Below are positions 1 through 8,331 of a DNA stretch of 34,588 bases, one piece after another (position 1 is the stretch's first letter; every line of letters starts with the position of its first letter). A program made the translations under genes and the position numbers. The stretch is from Marinilabilia salmonicolor JCM 21150 (GTDB taxonomy: Bacteria > Bacteroidota > Bacteroidia > Bacteroidales > Marinilabiliaceae). The notes beneath the pieces were generated by a model. It was not told the DNA's origin and made no database searches. It worked only from the letters and a program-made list of their open reading frames with translations. The DNA is taken from contig NZ_AJKI01000025.1 in assembly GCF_000259075.1 (NCBI RefSeq), forward strand, positions 1 to 34,588. Reading direction: 5' to 3'.

Positions 1-9
1 GGGGGGGGG

Positions 10-200
10 TGACCTTGGCAGGTAAGCCTAAAAACAAGGTTGTTTTATCGTAAATCGTCTCTGTTTGAATCTCGTGCGCACAGCAAGCGAGATGAGTTTT
101 GACGATTACGATAAAAGAGCCGTAGTTTTTAGAGCGAAAGCTGGCAAAGTCTTGACCTTTTTTTGATTACTTTTTTTGTGTCAAGACAAAAAAAGTAATT
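10..200. repeat. Palindromic extragenic element plus T-rich hairpin (called E)
   Basis: This is an imperfect dyad about 145 bp long. TTTTATCGTAAATCGTC at 43-59 pairs with GACGATTACGATAAAA at 101-116 with one bulged A. TAAAAAC at 29-35 pairs with GTTTTTA at 125-131, and ATCTCG at 69-74 pairs with CGAGAT at 88-93. A second hairpin follows, with perfect 14-nt arms at 166-179 and 186-199. GTCTTGAC at 149-156 can alternatively pair with GTCAAGAC at 180-187. No coding potential is seen. It has the layout of a large palindrome followed by a T-run hairpin, as also seen at 7765-7930. Function unknown. Confidence 0.6.
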
Positions 201-278
201 CAGGGTTTAAGGGATGAAATCCCTTTTGGGAAAACATTTTAATCATTAATAAAAAATCATTAAAACACATAAAAACAC

Positions 279-791
279 ATGCTACACACCTGGTTCGAAT
301 GCAAGGTAAAATACATTAAAACAGACGAAAACACCGGAAAAGAAAAAAAGGTAACAGAGCCATACCTGGTCGATGCCGTTTCGTTTACAGAAGCTGAAAG
401 CCGCATCCATGAAGAGATGCAAACCATGATCAGGGGAGATTTCCAGGTCACAAATATCCGCAAAGCCGATTACAGTGATTTATTTCCTGATTTCCCGGGA
501 GATAGATGGTATAAATGCAAAGTCAGCCACCTCTCCATCGACGAAAATGCAGGCAAAGAAAAGAAAATCAGCAGCCAGATGCTGGTCATGGCTGACAATG
601 TGCGTGATGCATACGACAACCTCATGAAAGGGCTCTCCGACATGGTGGTGGATTTTGAGGTGCAAAGCATTACCGAAAGTCCCCTGATGGACGTATTCCC
701 GTATAATGCAGAGAATGCATTCTCCACAGAAGAAACTCCGGTCGCTGATGAAGAAGAAGCGGTGCAGGAAGAGAATCCTGATCTGGAGTAG
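279..791 (+). CDS. DUF4494 family protein with internal duplication
   Basis: A 170-residue soluble protein with no signal peptide or membrane segment, recognised as the DUF4494 family of Bacteroidota; function unknown. The sequence shows two tandem copies of one unit. Copy 1 (about residues 5-70) runs from WFECKVKYI through DENTGKEKK to DYSDLFP. Copy 2 (about 77-141) runs from WYKCKVSHL through DENAGKEKK to PLMDVFP. An acidic tail (about 145-170) ends in NPDLE. The ATG at 279 is the natural start because copy 1 begins at once and the upstream sequence is repeat DNA. A terminator-like hairpin follows 25 nt after the stop, so the gene is probably monocistronic. The family call is from memory of the conserved pattern. 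Confidence 0.8.
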   Translation: MLHTWFECKVKYIKTDENTGKEKKVTEPYLVDAVSFTEAESRIHEEMQTMIRGDFQVTNIRKADYSDLFPDFPGDRWYKCKVSHLSIDENAGKEKKISSQMLVMADNVRDAYDNLMKGLSDMVVDFEVQSITESPLMDVFPYNAENAFSTEETPVADEEEAVQEENPDLE

Positions 792-815
792 AAGCAAAGA
801 AATATAAAATGATAT

Positions 816-849
816 AAAAACGATTCCGGGATGGGGTCGTTTTTTTTTT
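816..849 (+). terminator. Rho-independent terminator after the DUF4494 gene
   Basis: AAAAACGATTCC at 816-827 pairs with the GGGGTCGTTTTT side at 833-845 (two G-T pairs, loop GGGAT), followed by a T run to 849. It lies 25 nt after the stop codon. Confidence 0.75.
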
Positions 850-958
850 AGACTGAGGTTGAGGTTGAGACTGAAACTGAGCAGATCGATAAGAGAAAAA
901 GGATGAGGGTTGAGCGATGAGGAATGAGGTACAAGTTAAGCCTCAGGTTGAGATTTTT
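850..958 (+). repeat. Degenerate GAGGTTGA / GAGGAAT-type satellite
   Basis: Just past the terminator the plus strand carries short purine-rich units: GAGGTTGAGGTTGAGACTGA at about 853, GAGGGTTGAG at about 905 and GATGAGGAATGAGG at about 916. These are the same units as in the regular array at 14254-14381, in the same orientation relative to the upstream gene. No ORF is present. Confidence 0.6.
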
Positions 959-960
959 TA

Positions 961-1077
961 GAACAGCCGCATGAGATTAGCCCCCGTCTTTAGGCTGGGG
1001 ATTACCAGACACCTTAGCAGCACTATACCAGCCGGCTTCAAGCCGGCTTCTGAATAAAATCACTGCCGGGGCTGTTC
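961..1077. repeat. Inverted-repeat element bounded by GAACAGCC / GGCTGTTC
   Basis: Eight-base arms at 961-968 and 1070-1077 enclose smaller hairpins, including AGCCGGCT twice around TCA at about 1030-1048. The right end (GCCGGGGCTGTTCCAT) recurs as GCCGGAGCTGTTCCAT at 14199-14214, and a related GC-rich phrase is at 30370-30450, so this is a dispersed repeat. From 1078 to 1337 I see no gene or clear structure. Confidence 0.5.
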
Positions 1078-1337
1078 CATTTTTATAAGGAGTTGATGAT
1101 AATTTCTTGTTTTTACCTGGTTGGTTTATGAGTTTCATTCCATTTTTTCTAACAAATAAGAGTTCTCTGCTCGAGCGATAAGGAAGTCGCTCGTCCTGTT
1201 TGCTATTCCGCTTCTTCCAGCTTTCAGCTTTTTTCCCTAAGAGCCAACAGCTTTTTCACCTTTGCCCCTTGCTCCCTTCTAACAACCTTTTCCCCTCACA
1301 TTTTGTTAAAAGATATAAACCCAATAAACGAAAGTCC

Positions 1338-2003
1338 ATGCCACAACGAAAGCAAAAAGAGTTATTCCCGGCAAAGGTTCTGACAAAAGAAGAAATATCA
1401 CCCGGCGTATTCACCCTCTGCACCGAAAGAACATTTGATTTCATTCCCGGACAAGTTGTTGCCGTTGCCCTGACAGCAGACGAAGAGCCTCGCCTGTATA
1501 GCATCGCCAGCGGAAACAATACCGGTCACATCCGCATTCTTTTCGACATCAACCCTGCCGGAAGTTTAACACCCCGCCTGGCGCAATTAAATCCGGGAGA
1601 TGAGTTAATGATGTCAGAACCATTTGGTCGCTTTCTGGGTACGAAAGATCCGGCATGGTGGATCGCCACAGGCACCGGTGTAGCACCTTTTATCAGCATG
1701 AGCGAATCGGGCCTGATTCAAAATAAAAAACTTATTCACGGAGCGCGCACACCAAAAGAGTTTTGGTTTTCGGAACACTTTTCCTCCTCATTAGACGATA
1801 ATTATGTTAGATTCGCCACCCGGGAAACGGCTCCCGGCATCCGCTCCGGGCGTTTAACACAGTGGCTGAAAGAACAAAATAATTTACCAAACAATATAAA
1901 ATATTACCTTTGTGGGAACGCCAATATGGTTGTAGATGTTCGAGATATATTGGTCAACAAGGGAATTCCTTATGATAATATTATTGCAGAAATCTACTTT
2001 TAA
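1338..2003 (+). CDS. Ferredoxin/flavodoxin-NADP(+) reductase-like protein
   Basis: A 221-residue single-subunit flavoprotein of the ferredoxin-NADP reductase fold, expected to pass electrons between NAD(P)H and a small carrier in the cytoplasm. The FAD half has FIPGQVVAVAL and the FAD-binding RLYSIAS motif. The NAD(P) half has the glycine-rich WIATGTGVAPFIS segment, then YYLCGNANMVVDVRDIL, and ends in AEIYF, the usual aromatic C-terminus. No 2Fe-2S cysteine cluster is present, so it is not an oxygenase reductase. The frame is open back to 1200, but the first 46 codons do not look like protein and are not needed by the fold, so I choose the ATG at 1338. The physiological partner cannot be read from the neighbours. 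Confidence 0.8.
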   Translation: MPQRKQKELFPAKVLTKEEISPGVFTLCTERTFDFIPGQVVAVALTADEEPRLYSIASGNNTGHIRILFDINPAGSLTPRLAQLNPGDELMMSEPFGRFLGTKDPAWWIATGTGVAPFISMSESGLIQNKKLIHGARTPKEFWFSEHFSSSLDDNYVRFATRETAPGIRSGRLTQWLKEQNNLPNNIKYYLCGNANMVVDVRDILVNKGIPYDNIIAEIYF

Positions 2004-2064
2004 TTCATAAAAAACCCGGTAAGATTATTTAACATTCTTGTAACCCAATTTTCCTGATAACCTG

Positions 2065-2095
2065 TTGAATTTTTTTTATTATTGCGTTACATTTC
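2065..2095 (+). promoter_or_regulatory. Candidate Bacteroidota-type promoter of the large PEPCK-like gene
   Basis: TTG at 2065-2067, then 20 nt, then TACATTTC at 2088-2095 fit the TTTG-N19-21-TAnnTTTG pattern of the Bacteroidota primary sigma factor with one or two mismatches. It would start transcription about 40 nt before the ATG. Confidence 0.45.
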
Positions 2096-2139
2096 CTACC
2101 CGCAGAGCAAACAAAGAAATTTATTAAACACTTACTAAT

Positions 2140-5100
2140 ATGGACCTAAAGAAATCATTTGGATTTAAAGAGGATGGTACCAATGAAATACCCAAGCCCA
2201 AAAGGGTCATTGAGTACATCAACCTCAAACTGGCGGCTATGGGCCAGCCTTATTTCAAATCGAGTTCCCGGATGGGCCTTCTGGAACTGGCCAACGACCT
2301 CATCAATAACTACAAAGAAAAAAACCGGTTACTCACCTCATATCTCTGCCCGGCAGATCAGCGTATCCAGAATTTCCTGGACCATTACCTGGCAGATTTC
2401 AAAGACAAAAAAGACTTCAGGCTCCCGTCAGAGACTTTTGTCGTTGACAATCATGGCATTGCACGGGCACTGTCGCTTCCGCCGGATGCCGACAAATTTG
2501 AGAACGACATTATTCACTCCTTCCGCCTGAAACAGGGAATTCTAAACAATCCCAAAAATGACCGGAGAACCACCAAAGGCGTTTTCCATGTGGTAGAGGG
2601 AGGACTTCCCATCCCGCACGACAAAAAAGGAGTGCCCAAAGAAGCTTTTGCAAGCTTGTTGGAGAAAGCATTGCAGCCTCCCCAAGAATTGCTCGAAATA
2701 CCTTTTACATCAACTCAGGAAGAGAAAGCAGCCTCCTTTGTTTCTTTGTTGCTCCGACCGGTGGTGGAACCCGCCGTAGGCAATAAGAACAAGGAAAGAA
2801 GAATGGAGATCCGCTTCTTTGCCCCGGGTAACCTGGTAAGCAACCTGGATTTTGTGGAATCCATTTTTGGGAATGCCGGAGATCCATATCTGACCGAAAA
2901 CGATTCAGCCCTCGACATTGAAGGCTGGACCGGCCACTCCGGTTGTGTTATTCTGGCTCCCCATCTCACCAAATTAAAGAAAAAAGAGCTGGGCCTTCCG
3001 CACATCAACGAAGCAACAGAACGTCAGAAGCGCGATGGTATGTGCTGGGAAAAAGAAGATGAGCTCTACAACGATGGTGGTGCATTTAAAGTTACTGCCC
3101 GTACCGCAGAGGGCATCATCGTAACCCTCATTGCCGACAACTATTTCGGATATTCCAAGAAAGAAGTTAAGACACAGATTGGCTATGCTGCCAACCTGTT
3201 GGGAAATGTGGAAGAAGAACACGCCGGCGGAGCTATTGCATTCCCGACCTATAACCTGGGGGATGAATTTTCTGATCGCAAACAATTCAACCGCAACGAC
3301 CTCTCTTTTGAGAAGATGGCCGCCATGTACACCGACTATATGGAGCTGCAACCTGAGGGGCACGCAGTGGACAGGAAATACAAGGACATTATTTATGTTC
3401 CCGAAGATGCTGCCTTCAACCTGATGGAGCAAAAAGTTTCCTGGACCAAAGACGGAAAGAAACATTCCATCAGACTGAATCCGAAAAATACTTATATGCT
3501 GCCTGCAGGATATAAAGTACGGATGAACAAAAACCCTTATGTGCCTTCATGGAGATTGATTGGTTCCGTGGCTGAAGGAACTTTCTGTCACAAGCCCTGT
3601 ACCGTTTCAGGTGGAGGTAAGTCCGAAATCTCCAAATCCATTGAAGATGCCATTATTTACGGTCCATTCTTCACTGCTGATTATGAAAATGATTTCAAAA
3701 AAGTGGAAGAAATCATCAATAAGGATTACTCGGACATCTACCTTCCACACATCAAAACAGATAAAAATCGTCCCATCCTGAGCTCCCAACGTTCACTTGG
3801 TTCGGTTATAAAGCTGCTGACACCTGCTCCAAACCGCTATACCAAAGAATACAACGAATGGCTGGAAACCATCCCACACCACATCAAAGGGCTGGTTTAC
3901 ATTGTGAAGCGATTCTACCGTGCCGAATGGGGTAAAGAGTGGAAAAAATACTTTACCGTTGATATCATCGATGGTAAACACGGTAATGAACTGAAATTCA
4001 AGAACCGTAAGCTGGTTGCCAGTTACCTGCGTGTGGGACTTACCAACGAAGGGGCATGGCGTACCTTTAAGCTGCGTCAGGACTATATCGCCAGCGATAA
4101 GTTGCAGATGGAAGATGACATCACAGCCTCAACGGTTGTGCCCGCTTCACAATTGAAAGATCTGGCTCCGGATTTCAACCATCCATCAGCCAAATTCATC
4201 ACCAATTGCGAATACCGTTTCTTCCAACGACCCGACGAAGCTGTTAACCGCGGTTACGACAAACAGGCAGAACTGGATTTGTCAACCCCCAACACTTTCA
4301 TTTCTAATTTTGAGCCACTGACCATCAGTGACGCAAAAGAGATAATGGACGATGCCATCGAGTTTGACAAATACACTCAACCGATGAAGAACCTGATTAG
4401 GGAAGTGGCTAAAAAGAAAGAGAACAATTATTTTGTCTCCTCTTCCCATCCACGGATTTTTGAAGGCAAACCGTCGGCCAACGTGAGGTATCTGCAAAAC
4501 CGTCCGGGGCTCATCAAGCACCGCGAAAACTATATAGCCGAAATGGGCACACGCCTATACAGGAAAGTGCCTGCTGGAGAACCTGTGCTCACCCCGGTAA
4601 ATGCAGTGCTGGGTGGTCGCAGAAACAACCCGCCGCAACCTGGTATTCGTCCACTGGCAGTTTACAATCCTATCCACTATCAGGATTTACCCGAACTGTT
4701 CATGGACTTTGTTTGCAGTCTCACAGGAAAGTCCCCTTCCACCACCGGTGCCGGTTCAGAGGGAGCACTTACCAAAGGGCCTTTTAATGCCCTGAGTCCG
4801 GTAACAGACCTTAACAATGCACTGGTTTCATTTATCCTTACCGGATATGCCGGCTTTACCACCGCAGCAGGTCATATTGGTCCAAATTACAGGGTCGATC
4901 ACGACATCAGTCTGCTGGTACCTGAGATTTGGAGCCGACTGAGTGCTGAAGAGGCAGATGCAGAATTCCTGAAAGAACATAATTATCTGGAAAAACTCGA
5001 AGATTTCGAGCACAACGGTAAAAAAGTGCTGGCTTCACGTTTGGGATATCGCATCAATGCAAAATTTGCACGCACCTTCCTGGGACGTGTTTTCGAGAAC

Positions 5101-5589
5101 CCTGATGCCGTATTTAACAGTGAAATATTGCAGCCAGAGACACAGGACCAGGAGGTATTTGTGGACGGAATCAACAACATTGTGGAAGCCCAGCAAAGAG
5201 TTGCCAAAAGTTATTTTGAGGATGGCAGCGTAGAAGGAGCTATTCCTCCTCTCAAAGCAATTCTGCACGTGATGGCTCATGGTGAATACAACGGCAAGAC
5301 CATTGACGATCCTGAAATCAGAAAAATGTTTACCCTGGAAAATATGGTGGCCAGTGACTGGTATCACGAGCGCCTGACCAACAAGCAACTGGGTGACATC
5401 ACCTTATGGCAAAAACACCTTAAGTATCTCCGCGATTACCTCACAACCAGGAAAAACATCGCACCTGAAGTGGAGGTTAAAATCAAATCGAGCATCGAAC
5501 TCGCTGAACAAAACATCAAGAAGTTTAAGTCAGCTGAGTATCTGAAATCACTGGAAGGTTGCATTGGACTGGATACTTTTGTGAAGTAA
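2140..5589 (+). CDS. Probable pyrophosphate-dependent phosphoenolpyruvate carboxykinase
   Basis: A 1149-residue cytosolic protein (about 130 kDa) with no signal or membrane segment. I read it as the PPi-type PEPCK, which interconverts oxaloacetate + PPi and PEP + CO2 + Pi. Visible support: SGGGKSEISKS (residues 490-500, Lys494) matches the PEPCK P-loop pattern S-A-C-G-K-T-N-L, and GGRR (825-828) followed by P..G..PLAVY resembles the FGGRRP.GVPLV motif of GTP-type PEPCK. Known for the family: PPi-PEPCK is unusually large (about 130 kDa, Entamoeba and Propionibacterium), against about 600 residues for the GTP form. Gly-rich conserved blocks follow (SPSTTGAGSEGALTKGP, then GYAGFTTAAGHIGPN). The gene has its own promoter-like boxes and terminator, so it looks monocistronic. 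The alternative is an uncharacterised PEPCK-fold enzyme with another donor. Confidence 0.65.
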   Translation: MDLKKSFGFKEDGTNEIPKPKRVIEYINLKLAAMGQPYFKSSSRMGLLELANDLINNYKEKNRLLTSYLCPADQRIQNFLDHYLADFKDKKDFRLPSETFVVDNHGIARALSLPPDADKFENDIIHSFRLKQGILNNPKNDRRTTKGVFHVVEGGLPIPHDKKGVPKEAFASLLEKALQPPQELLEIPFTSTQEEKAASFVSLLLRPVVEPAVGNKNKERRMEIRFFAPGNLVSNLDFVESIFGNAGDPYLTENDSALDIEGWTGHSGCVILAPHLTKLKKKELGLPHINEATERQKRDGMCWEKEDELYNDGGAFKVTARTAEGIIVTLIADNYFGYSKKEVKTQIGYAANLLGNVEEEHAGGAIAFPTYNLGDEFSDRKQFNRNDLSFEKMAAMYTDYMELQPEGHAVDRKYKDIIYVPEDAAFNLMEQKVSWTKDGKKHSIRLNPKNTYMLPAGYKVRMNKNPYVPSWRLIGSVAEGTFCHKPCTVSGGGKSEISKSIEDAIIYGPFFTADYENDFKKVEEIINKDYSDIYLPHIKTDKNRPILSSQRSLGSVIKLLTPAPNRYTKEYNEWLETIPHHIKGLVYIVKRFYRAEWGKEWKKYFTVDIIDGKHGNELKFKNRKLVASYLRVGLTNEGAWRTFKLRQDYIASDKLQMEDDITASTVVPASQLKDLAPDFNHPSAKFITNCEYRFFQRPDEAVNRGYDKQAELDLSTPNTFISNFEPLTISDAKEIMDDAIEFDKYTQPMKNLIREVAKKKENNYFVSSSHPRIFEGKPSANVRYLQNRPGLIKHRENYIAEMGTRLYRKVPAGEPVLTPVNAVLGGRRNNPPQPGIRPLAVYNPIHYQDLPELFMDFVCSLTGKSPSTTGAGSEGALTKGPFNALSPVTDLNNALVSFILTGYAGFTTAAGHIGPNYRVDHDISLLVPEIWSRLSAEEADAEFLKEHNYLEKLEDFEHNGKKVLASRLGYRINAKFARTFLGRVFENPDAVFNSEILQPETQDQEVFVDGINNIVEAQQRVAKSYFEDGSVEGAIPPLKAILHVMAHGEYNGKTIDDPEIRKMFTLENMVASDWYHERLTNKQLGDITLWQKHLKYLRDYLTTRKNIAPEVEVKIKSSIELAEQNIKKFKSAEYLKSLEGCIGLDTFVK

Positions 5590-5611
5590 TTGTTTTGTTA
5601 AATCATTATTT

Positions 5612-5650
5612 AAAAGAGCTGTCGCCCGGTTATCGGGCGACAGCTCTTTT
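5612..5650 (+). terminator. Strong intrinsic terminator
   Basis: Perfect 17-bp stem (5612-5628 with 5634-5650) and loop GTTAT. The GC-rich core GAGCTGTCGCCCG is flanked by A4/T4. It ends transcription of the PEPCK-like gene 23 nt after its stop; the A-rich left side makes it usable from the opposite strand too. Confidence 0.92.
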
Positions 5651-5664
5651 CTATTATTTATCCT

Positions 5665-5672
5665 TACCTTTG
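5665..5672 (+). promoter_or_regulatory. TAnnTTTG -7 box for rlmN
   Basis: TACCTTTG is an exact match to the Bacteroidota -7 consensus, 25 nt before the rlmN ATG and directly after the previous terminator. No good -33 TTTG is visible, because that position lies in the terminator stem. Confidence 0.5.
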
Positions 5673-5697
5673 CCCTGTCACAATTAAAAATCACCTT

Positions 5698-6735
5698 ATG
5701 GAAGCGCTTTTTGGAAAAACTCTGGAAGAATTAAAAATCGTTGCTGCGGAAAACGGATTGCCCGGATTCACTGCCAAACAAATGGCGCAATGGCTTTACA
5801 CCAAAGGGGTAAGTGACATTGACGACATGACCAATCTTTCGAAGGATGCGCGTGACCGGCTTAAAGAAAAATATATTATAGGAAGGGTGGCACCATCCAA
5901 AGTTCAAGCCTCTGTTGATGGCACCAAAAAATATCTCTATCCCGCACAAAAAGGACTTTTCATTGAGGCAGCATACATCCCCGAAAAGGAGCGCCACACG
6001 TTGTGTATCTCGTCTCAGATTGGTTGCAAAATGGGATGTCTGTTTTGCATGACAGGCAAACAGGGCTTTCAGGGACAACTGACCGCCGGAGAAATAGTGA
6101 ATCAGGTTATCAGCCTGCCCGAAAGCGATCAACTTACCAATATTGTTTATATGGGAATGGGAGAACCCATGGACAATGTGGAAAATGTGCTGAAAAGTCT
6201 GGAAATATTCACCTCCGATTGGGGGATGGGTTGGAGCCCAAGACGTTTCAATGTCTCTACCATCGGCGTGGAACCAGCCATGAGGCGTTTTATCGAGGAA
6301 AGCGACGCACATCTGGCCATCAGCCTGCACACGCCCTTCAATGAGGAACGTAAAAAACTCATGCCTATCGAACAGGTTTATCCCATCGAAGAGGTTATCG
6401 ATTCATTAAAAGAATATGATTTCGGACGTCAGCGAAGAATCTCTTTCGAATACATTATGTTTGATGGAGTGAACGATACTCCTGCTCATGTGAAAGGCCT
6501 TACCAAACTACTAAACGGCATCCGATGCAGAATCAACCTCATCAGGTTTCATCCCATTCCCGACTCACCTCTCAGGGGTTCATCCGATGAAAAAATTAAG
6601 TGGTTCTCAGACCAACTCAATAGAAAAGGGCTTACCACAACCATCCGTCGATCGAGAGGTGAAGACATCTATGCAGCCTGCGGATTGCTATCCACTAAAA
6701 ATATGCTAAAGGAGGATACGGAAAAAGATTATTAA
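5698..6735 (+). CDS. rlmN: 23S rRNA (adenine-2503 C2) methyltransferase RlmN
   Basis: A 345-residue radical-SAM enzyme that methylates C2 of A2503 in 23S rRNA (and A37 in some tRNAs). The [4Fe-4S] cysteines form C-x3-C-x2-C at Cys110, Cys114 and Cys117 (GCKMGCLFC). Family blocks are MGMGEPMDN, SLHTPFNEERKKLMPI and RFHPIPDSPLRGS. The C-terminal GEDIYAACGLL holds Cys328, the position of the cysteine that carries the transferred methyl. Length and order are typical. The ATG at 5698 fits the family N-terminus and is preceded by a TACCTTTG box. The gene stands alone between a terminator and a repeat-rich intergenic stretch. Confidence 0.96.
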   Translation: MEALFGKTLEELKIVAAENGLPGFTAKQMAQWLYTKGVSDIDDMTNLSKDARDRLKEKYIIGRVAPSKVQASVDGTKKYLYPAQKGLFIEAAYIPEKERHTLCISSQIGCKMGCLFCMTGKQGFQGQLTAGEIVNQVISLPESDQLTNIVYMGMGEPMDNVENVLKSLEIFTSDWGMGWSPRRFNVSTIGVEPAMRRFIEESDAHLAISLHTPFNEERKKLMPIEQVYPIEEVIDSLKEYDFGRQRRISFEYIMFDGVNDTPAHVKGLTKLLNGIRCRINLIRFHPIPDSPLRGSSDEKIKWFSDQLNRKGLTTTIRRSRGEDIYAACGLLSTKNMLKEDTEKDY

Positions 6736-6779
6736 CAATTAGCTTTTAGCACAGACCAGGCGACAATTTCAGTCTGGTT

Positions 6780-6865
6780 TATTGACTTCGTCAATCTTCG
6801 ATTCATGAGTTTTCGCTATGAGATGTTTAAATCCCAATAAATTCAGGCAACCGCAAAGGAAAATG
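6780..6865 (+). repeat. Dispersed repeat D, copy 1
   Basis: ATTGACTTCGTCAATCTTCG then TTCATGAGTTTTCGCTATGA, GATGTTTAAATCCCAA and a tail GCAACCGCAAAGG. The same order recurs at 13832-13912, and its 3' part (CGTTATGAGATGCTCAAA) is found at the start of menC (19599-19616). No function known. Confidence 0.65.
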
Positions 6866-7085
6866 TTGTTGCGTTTTTTTAAGGCCGAAGGTCTTTAAGC
6901 AACAGCCTGGGGCAACGTCCCAGGGAAATTGTAACTACTCCCCCCCCTCATTATTGGTCGCGACGCGACCAATAATGAGGGGGGCATGAGGAATACCTCA
7001 AAACCCAGGGCGTTGCCCTGGGCTATTGCTCTCAGGCTTTCAGCCTGTTTACATTTCACCTGTCTTATGTATAAGGTCGGTTGGA
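6858..7085 (+). repeat. Nested-palindrome repeat A, copy 1 (full length)
   Basis: Left arm GGCCGAAGGTCTTTAAGCAA then AGCCTGGGGCAACG; right arm CGTTGCCCTGGGCTATTGCT then CTCAGGCTTTCAGCCTG. The two arms are inverted repeats of each other. At the centre is a perfect palindrome, arms 6942-6962 and 6964-6984, made of a C6 run and TCATTATTGGTCGCG. It ends with CCTGTCTTATGTATAAGG. Other copies are at 15947-16151, 18371-18480, 19417-19598, 28130-28500 and 34431-34588. The design of hairpins without a reading frame resembles REP/BIME or IS200-derived elements. Confidence 0.8.
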
Positions 7086-7101
7086 TAAAATCATCCAATT
7101 A

Positions 7102-7140
7102 AGCCCTGTTTTTGGTTGAGATGCAACCAATAACAGGGCT
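7102..7140. repeat. 17-bp hairpin related to the core of repeat A
   Basis: AGCCCTGTTTTTGGTTG (7102-7118) pairs with CAACCAATAACAGGGCT (7124-7140) with one mismatch, loop AGATG. It shares the TTGGTYG...CRACCAATAA motif with the centre of the A elements and looks like a solo core. A shorter hairpin TTGGAT/ATCCAA lies at 7081-7098. Confidence 0.6.
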
Positions 7141-7145
7141 AACCA

Positions 7146-7328
7146 TTAATTATTCATTTCAGGAATAATGCGAAGGCGCTTTTTGAGATTTTCCACAATC
7201 TCCCTTCTCGGGCTGATCAGGACCTCCTTCAGTCTAGCCTCCGGCAGGTTTAACAGCAATTCCTGCAGATAATAACTTTTAGAAATCATAAAATCCAAAT
7301 CCATAGTAGAACATTTCTTCATAAGCAA
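7146..7328 (-). CDS. Possible small protein or gene remnant, unrecognised
   Basis: An open frame of 60 codons. The predicted protein is soluble and helical, with charged C-terminal text (SPRREIVENLKKRLRI). I do not recognise it and see no promoter box or operon partner. It lies in a repeat-dense region, so it may be a decayed fragment. It is listed because its composition is more protein-like than other frames here. Codon 9 (ATG at 7304) is an alternative start. Confidence 0.25.
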   Translation of the reverse strand: MLMKKCSTMDLDFMISKSYYLQELLLNLPEARLKEVLISPRREIVENLKKRLRIIPEMNN

Positions 7329-8027
7329 ATTTTCTGAATTAATTATGAAACAATAATTTACCCCATTAGGGGAAAAGTCCGTTAAACCGGTCTACAACTT
7401 AAACGGAAATAATCTGAAAAAATTATTTTTATCTCCTTTATTTGTCAGTTATATGATTGATTACAGATAAACAGTCCCAGGAAAAACGGGGCATCAAACT
7501 GATTTTTTAATAAATAAGGTAGCCCTTCTATTAATCACGCTCTTCCCATTTATGAAGGCTTTAGTTTAAAGCAGGGCCTGCTTGAAAACGAATAATGTAA
7601 AGATTATGAATAACTTAATGGGGGTGTTTTCATTTGAAGTGCAAGGTTTTCAAGCTATCACTAAAATAAGATTGCACTTAAGAAGACTTGAGACGTTAAA
7701 TAATTAACAACTTACCGGTCAAAAGGATGTTTTTTGTTTAAATGAGTTTTACTGGTTGAAAGGTGGGCGGGCCCGTCCGTTTTCCGGGCCGGCGGTGGAG
7801 AGAGGGCTTAATGGGCGACTTCAAGGCCTTGCGGGCCAGCCGGAAATTAAGCCTGATGCGGGCAGATAGGTTTAAACGGACTAGACTTTTTTGTTTCCTT
7901 TTTGGGGCAATGCCAAAAAGAAAATCAATAAAATAATTAAAATTTGGATTGCTGACTTTTTCAGCAGACTCTAAAGCAACGTTTTTTCAAAGGACGAAGG
8001 TCTTTCAGCCTGTTTAGACTCTACCCA
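7329..8027. other. Gene-free stretch with a GC-rich nested inverted repeat
   Basis: No convincing ORF. From 7765 to 7881 there is a GC-rich island in AT-rich surroundings with nested arms: GTCCGTTT (7775-7782) with AAACGGAC (7874-7881), and GGCTTAAT (7805-7812) with ATTAAGCC (7846-7853). It is followed by a hairpin CTTTTTGG-GGCAAT-GCCAAAAAG at about 7897-7921. At 7990-8015 there is a small piece of repeat A (GAAGGTCTTTCAGCCTGTTT). Most of 7340-7760 shows nothing I can name. Confidence 0.45.
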
Positions 8028-8210
8028 GTGCCTGTCTATAAACTAAGTAAAGTTTGTTTTTAGTCATGTGTCTGGTCAGAAAATTCCAGTTGCAAGGCTT
8101 GCGAAGCAGCCAAAAGCGGAGTTTACATAGGTAAATGAGTATTTTGGCGGCAAGCATAACAGCCTGCCCCGATCCTTCGGGGACGCAAATGGCACTTTAT
8201 GGACAGACTC
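8028..8210 (+). mobile_element. MITE-like element B, copy 1 (183 bp)
   Basis: Terminal inverted repeats are GTGCCTGTCTATAAA (8028) and, reading inward from the right end, GAGTCTGTCCATAAAG. Inside is the family core with GTTGCAAGGCTTGCGAAG, AATGAGTATTTTGGCGGCAA and a small GATCCTTCGGGGAC insertion. Flanks TACCCA and TACCTG are a possible decayed 6-bp target duplication. No ORF. It lies 120 bp upstream of the histidine kinase gene. Confidence 0.7.
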
Positions 8211-8294
8211 TACCTGTAATATAAAGAAGGCAGGATAGATGAATGATCCAAAATAATTTTAAACAATGAAGCCTAATTAGTTAACAATTTTTCT

Positions 8295-8302
8295 CATTTT
8301 TG
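8295..8302 (+). promoter_or_regulatory. Candidate -7 box for the histidine kinase gene
   Basis: CATTTTTG differs from TAnnTTTG only at the first base and sits 30 nt before the ATG. No clear -33 box, so this is tentative. Confidence 0.3.
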
Positions 8303-8331
8303 TGGGGTAAAAGCAATACAAAGAACATAGC

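Noticed and set aside
287-300. GGTTCGAAT, a tRNA T-loop-like string
   Set aside because: It lies inside the DUF4494 coding sequence and no acceptor stem or anticodon arm can be built around it.
1200-1337. N-terminal extension of the reductase
   Set aside because: The residues are not needed by the fold, and an ATG at 1338 fits the family start.
5731-6330. Open frame of 199 codons opposite rlmN
   Set aside because: It is antisense to a certain gene; the translation looks unlike a protein.
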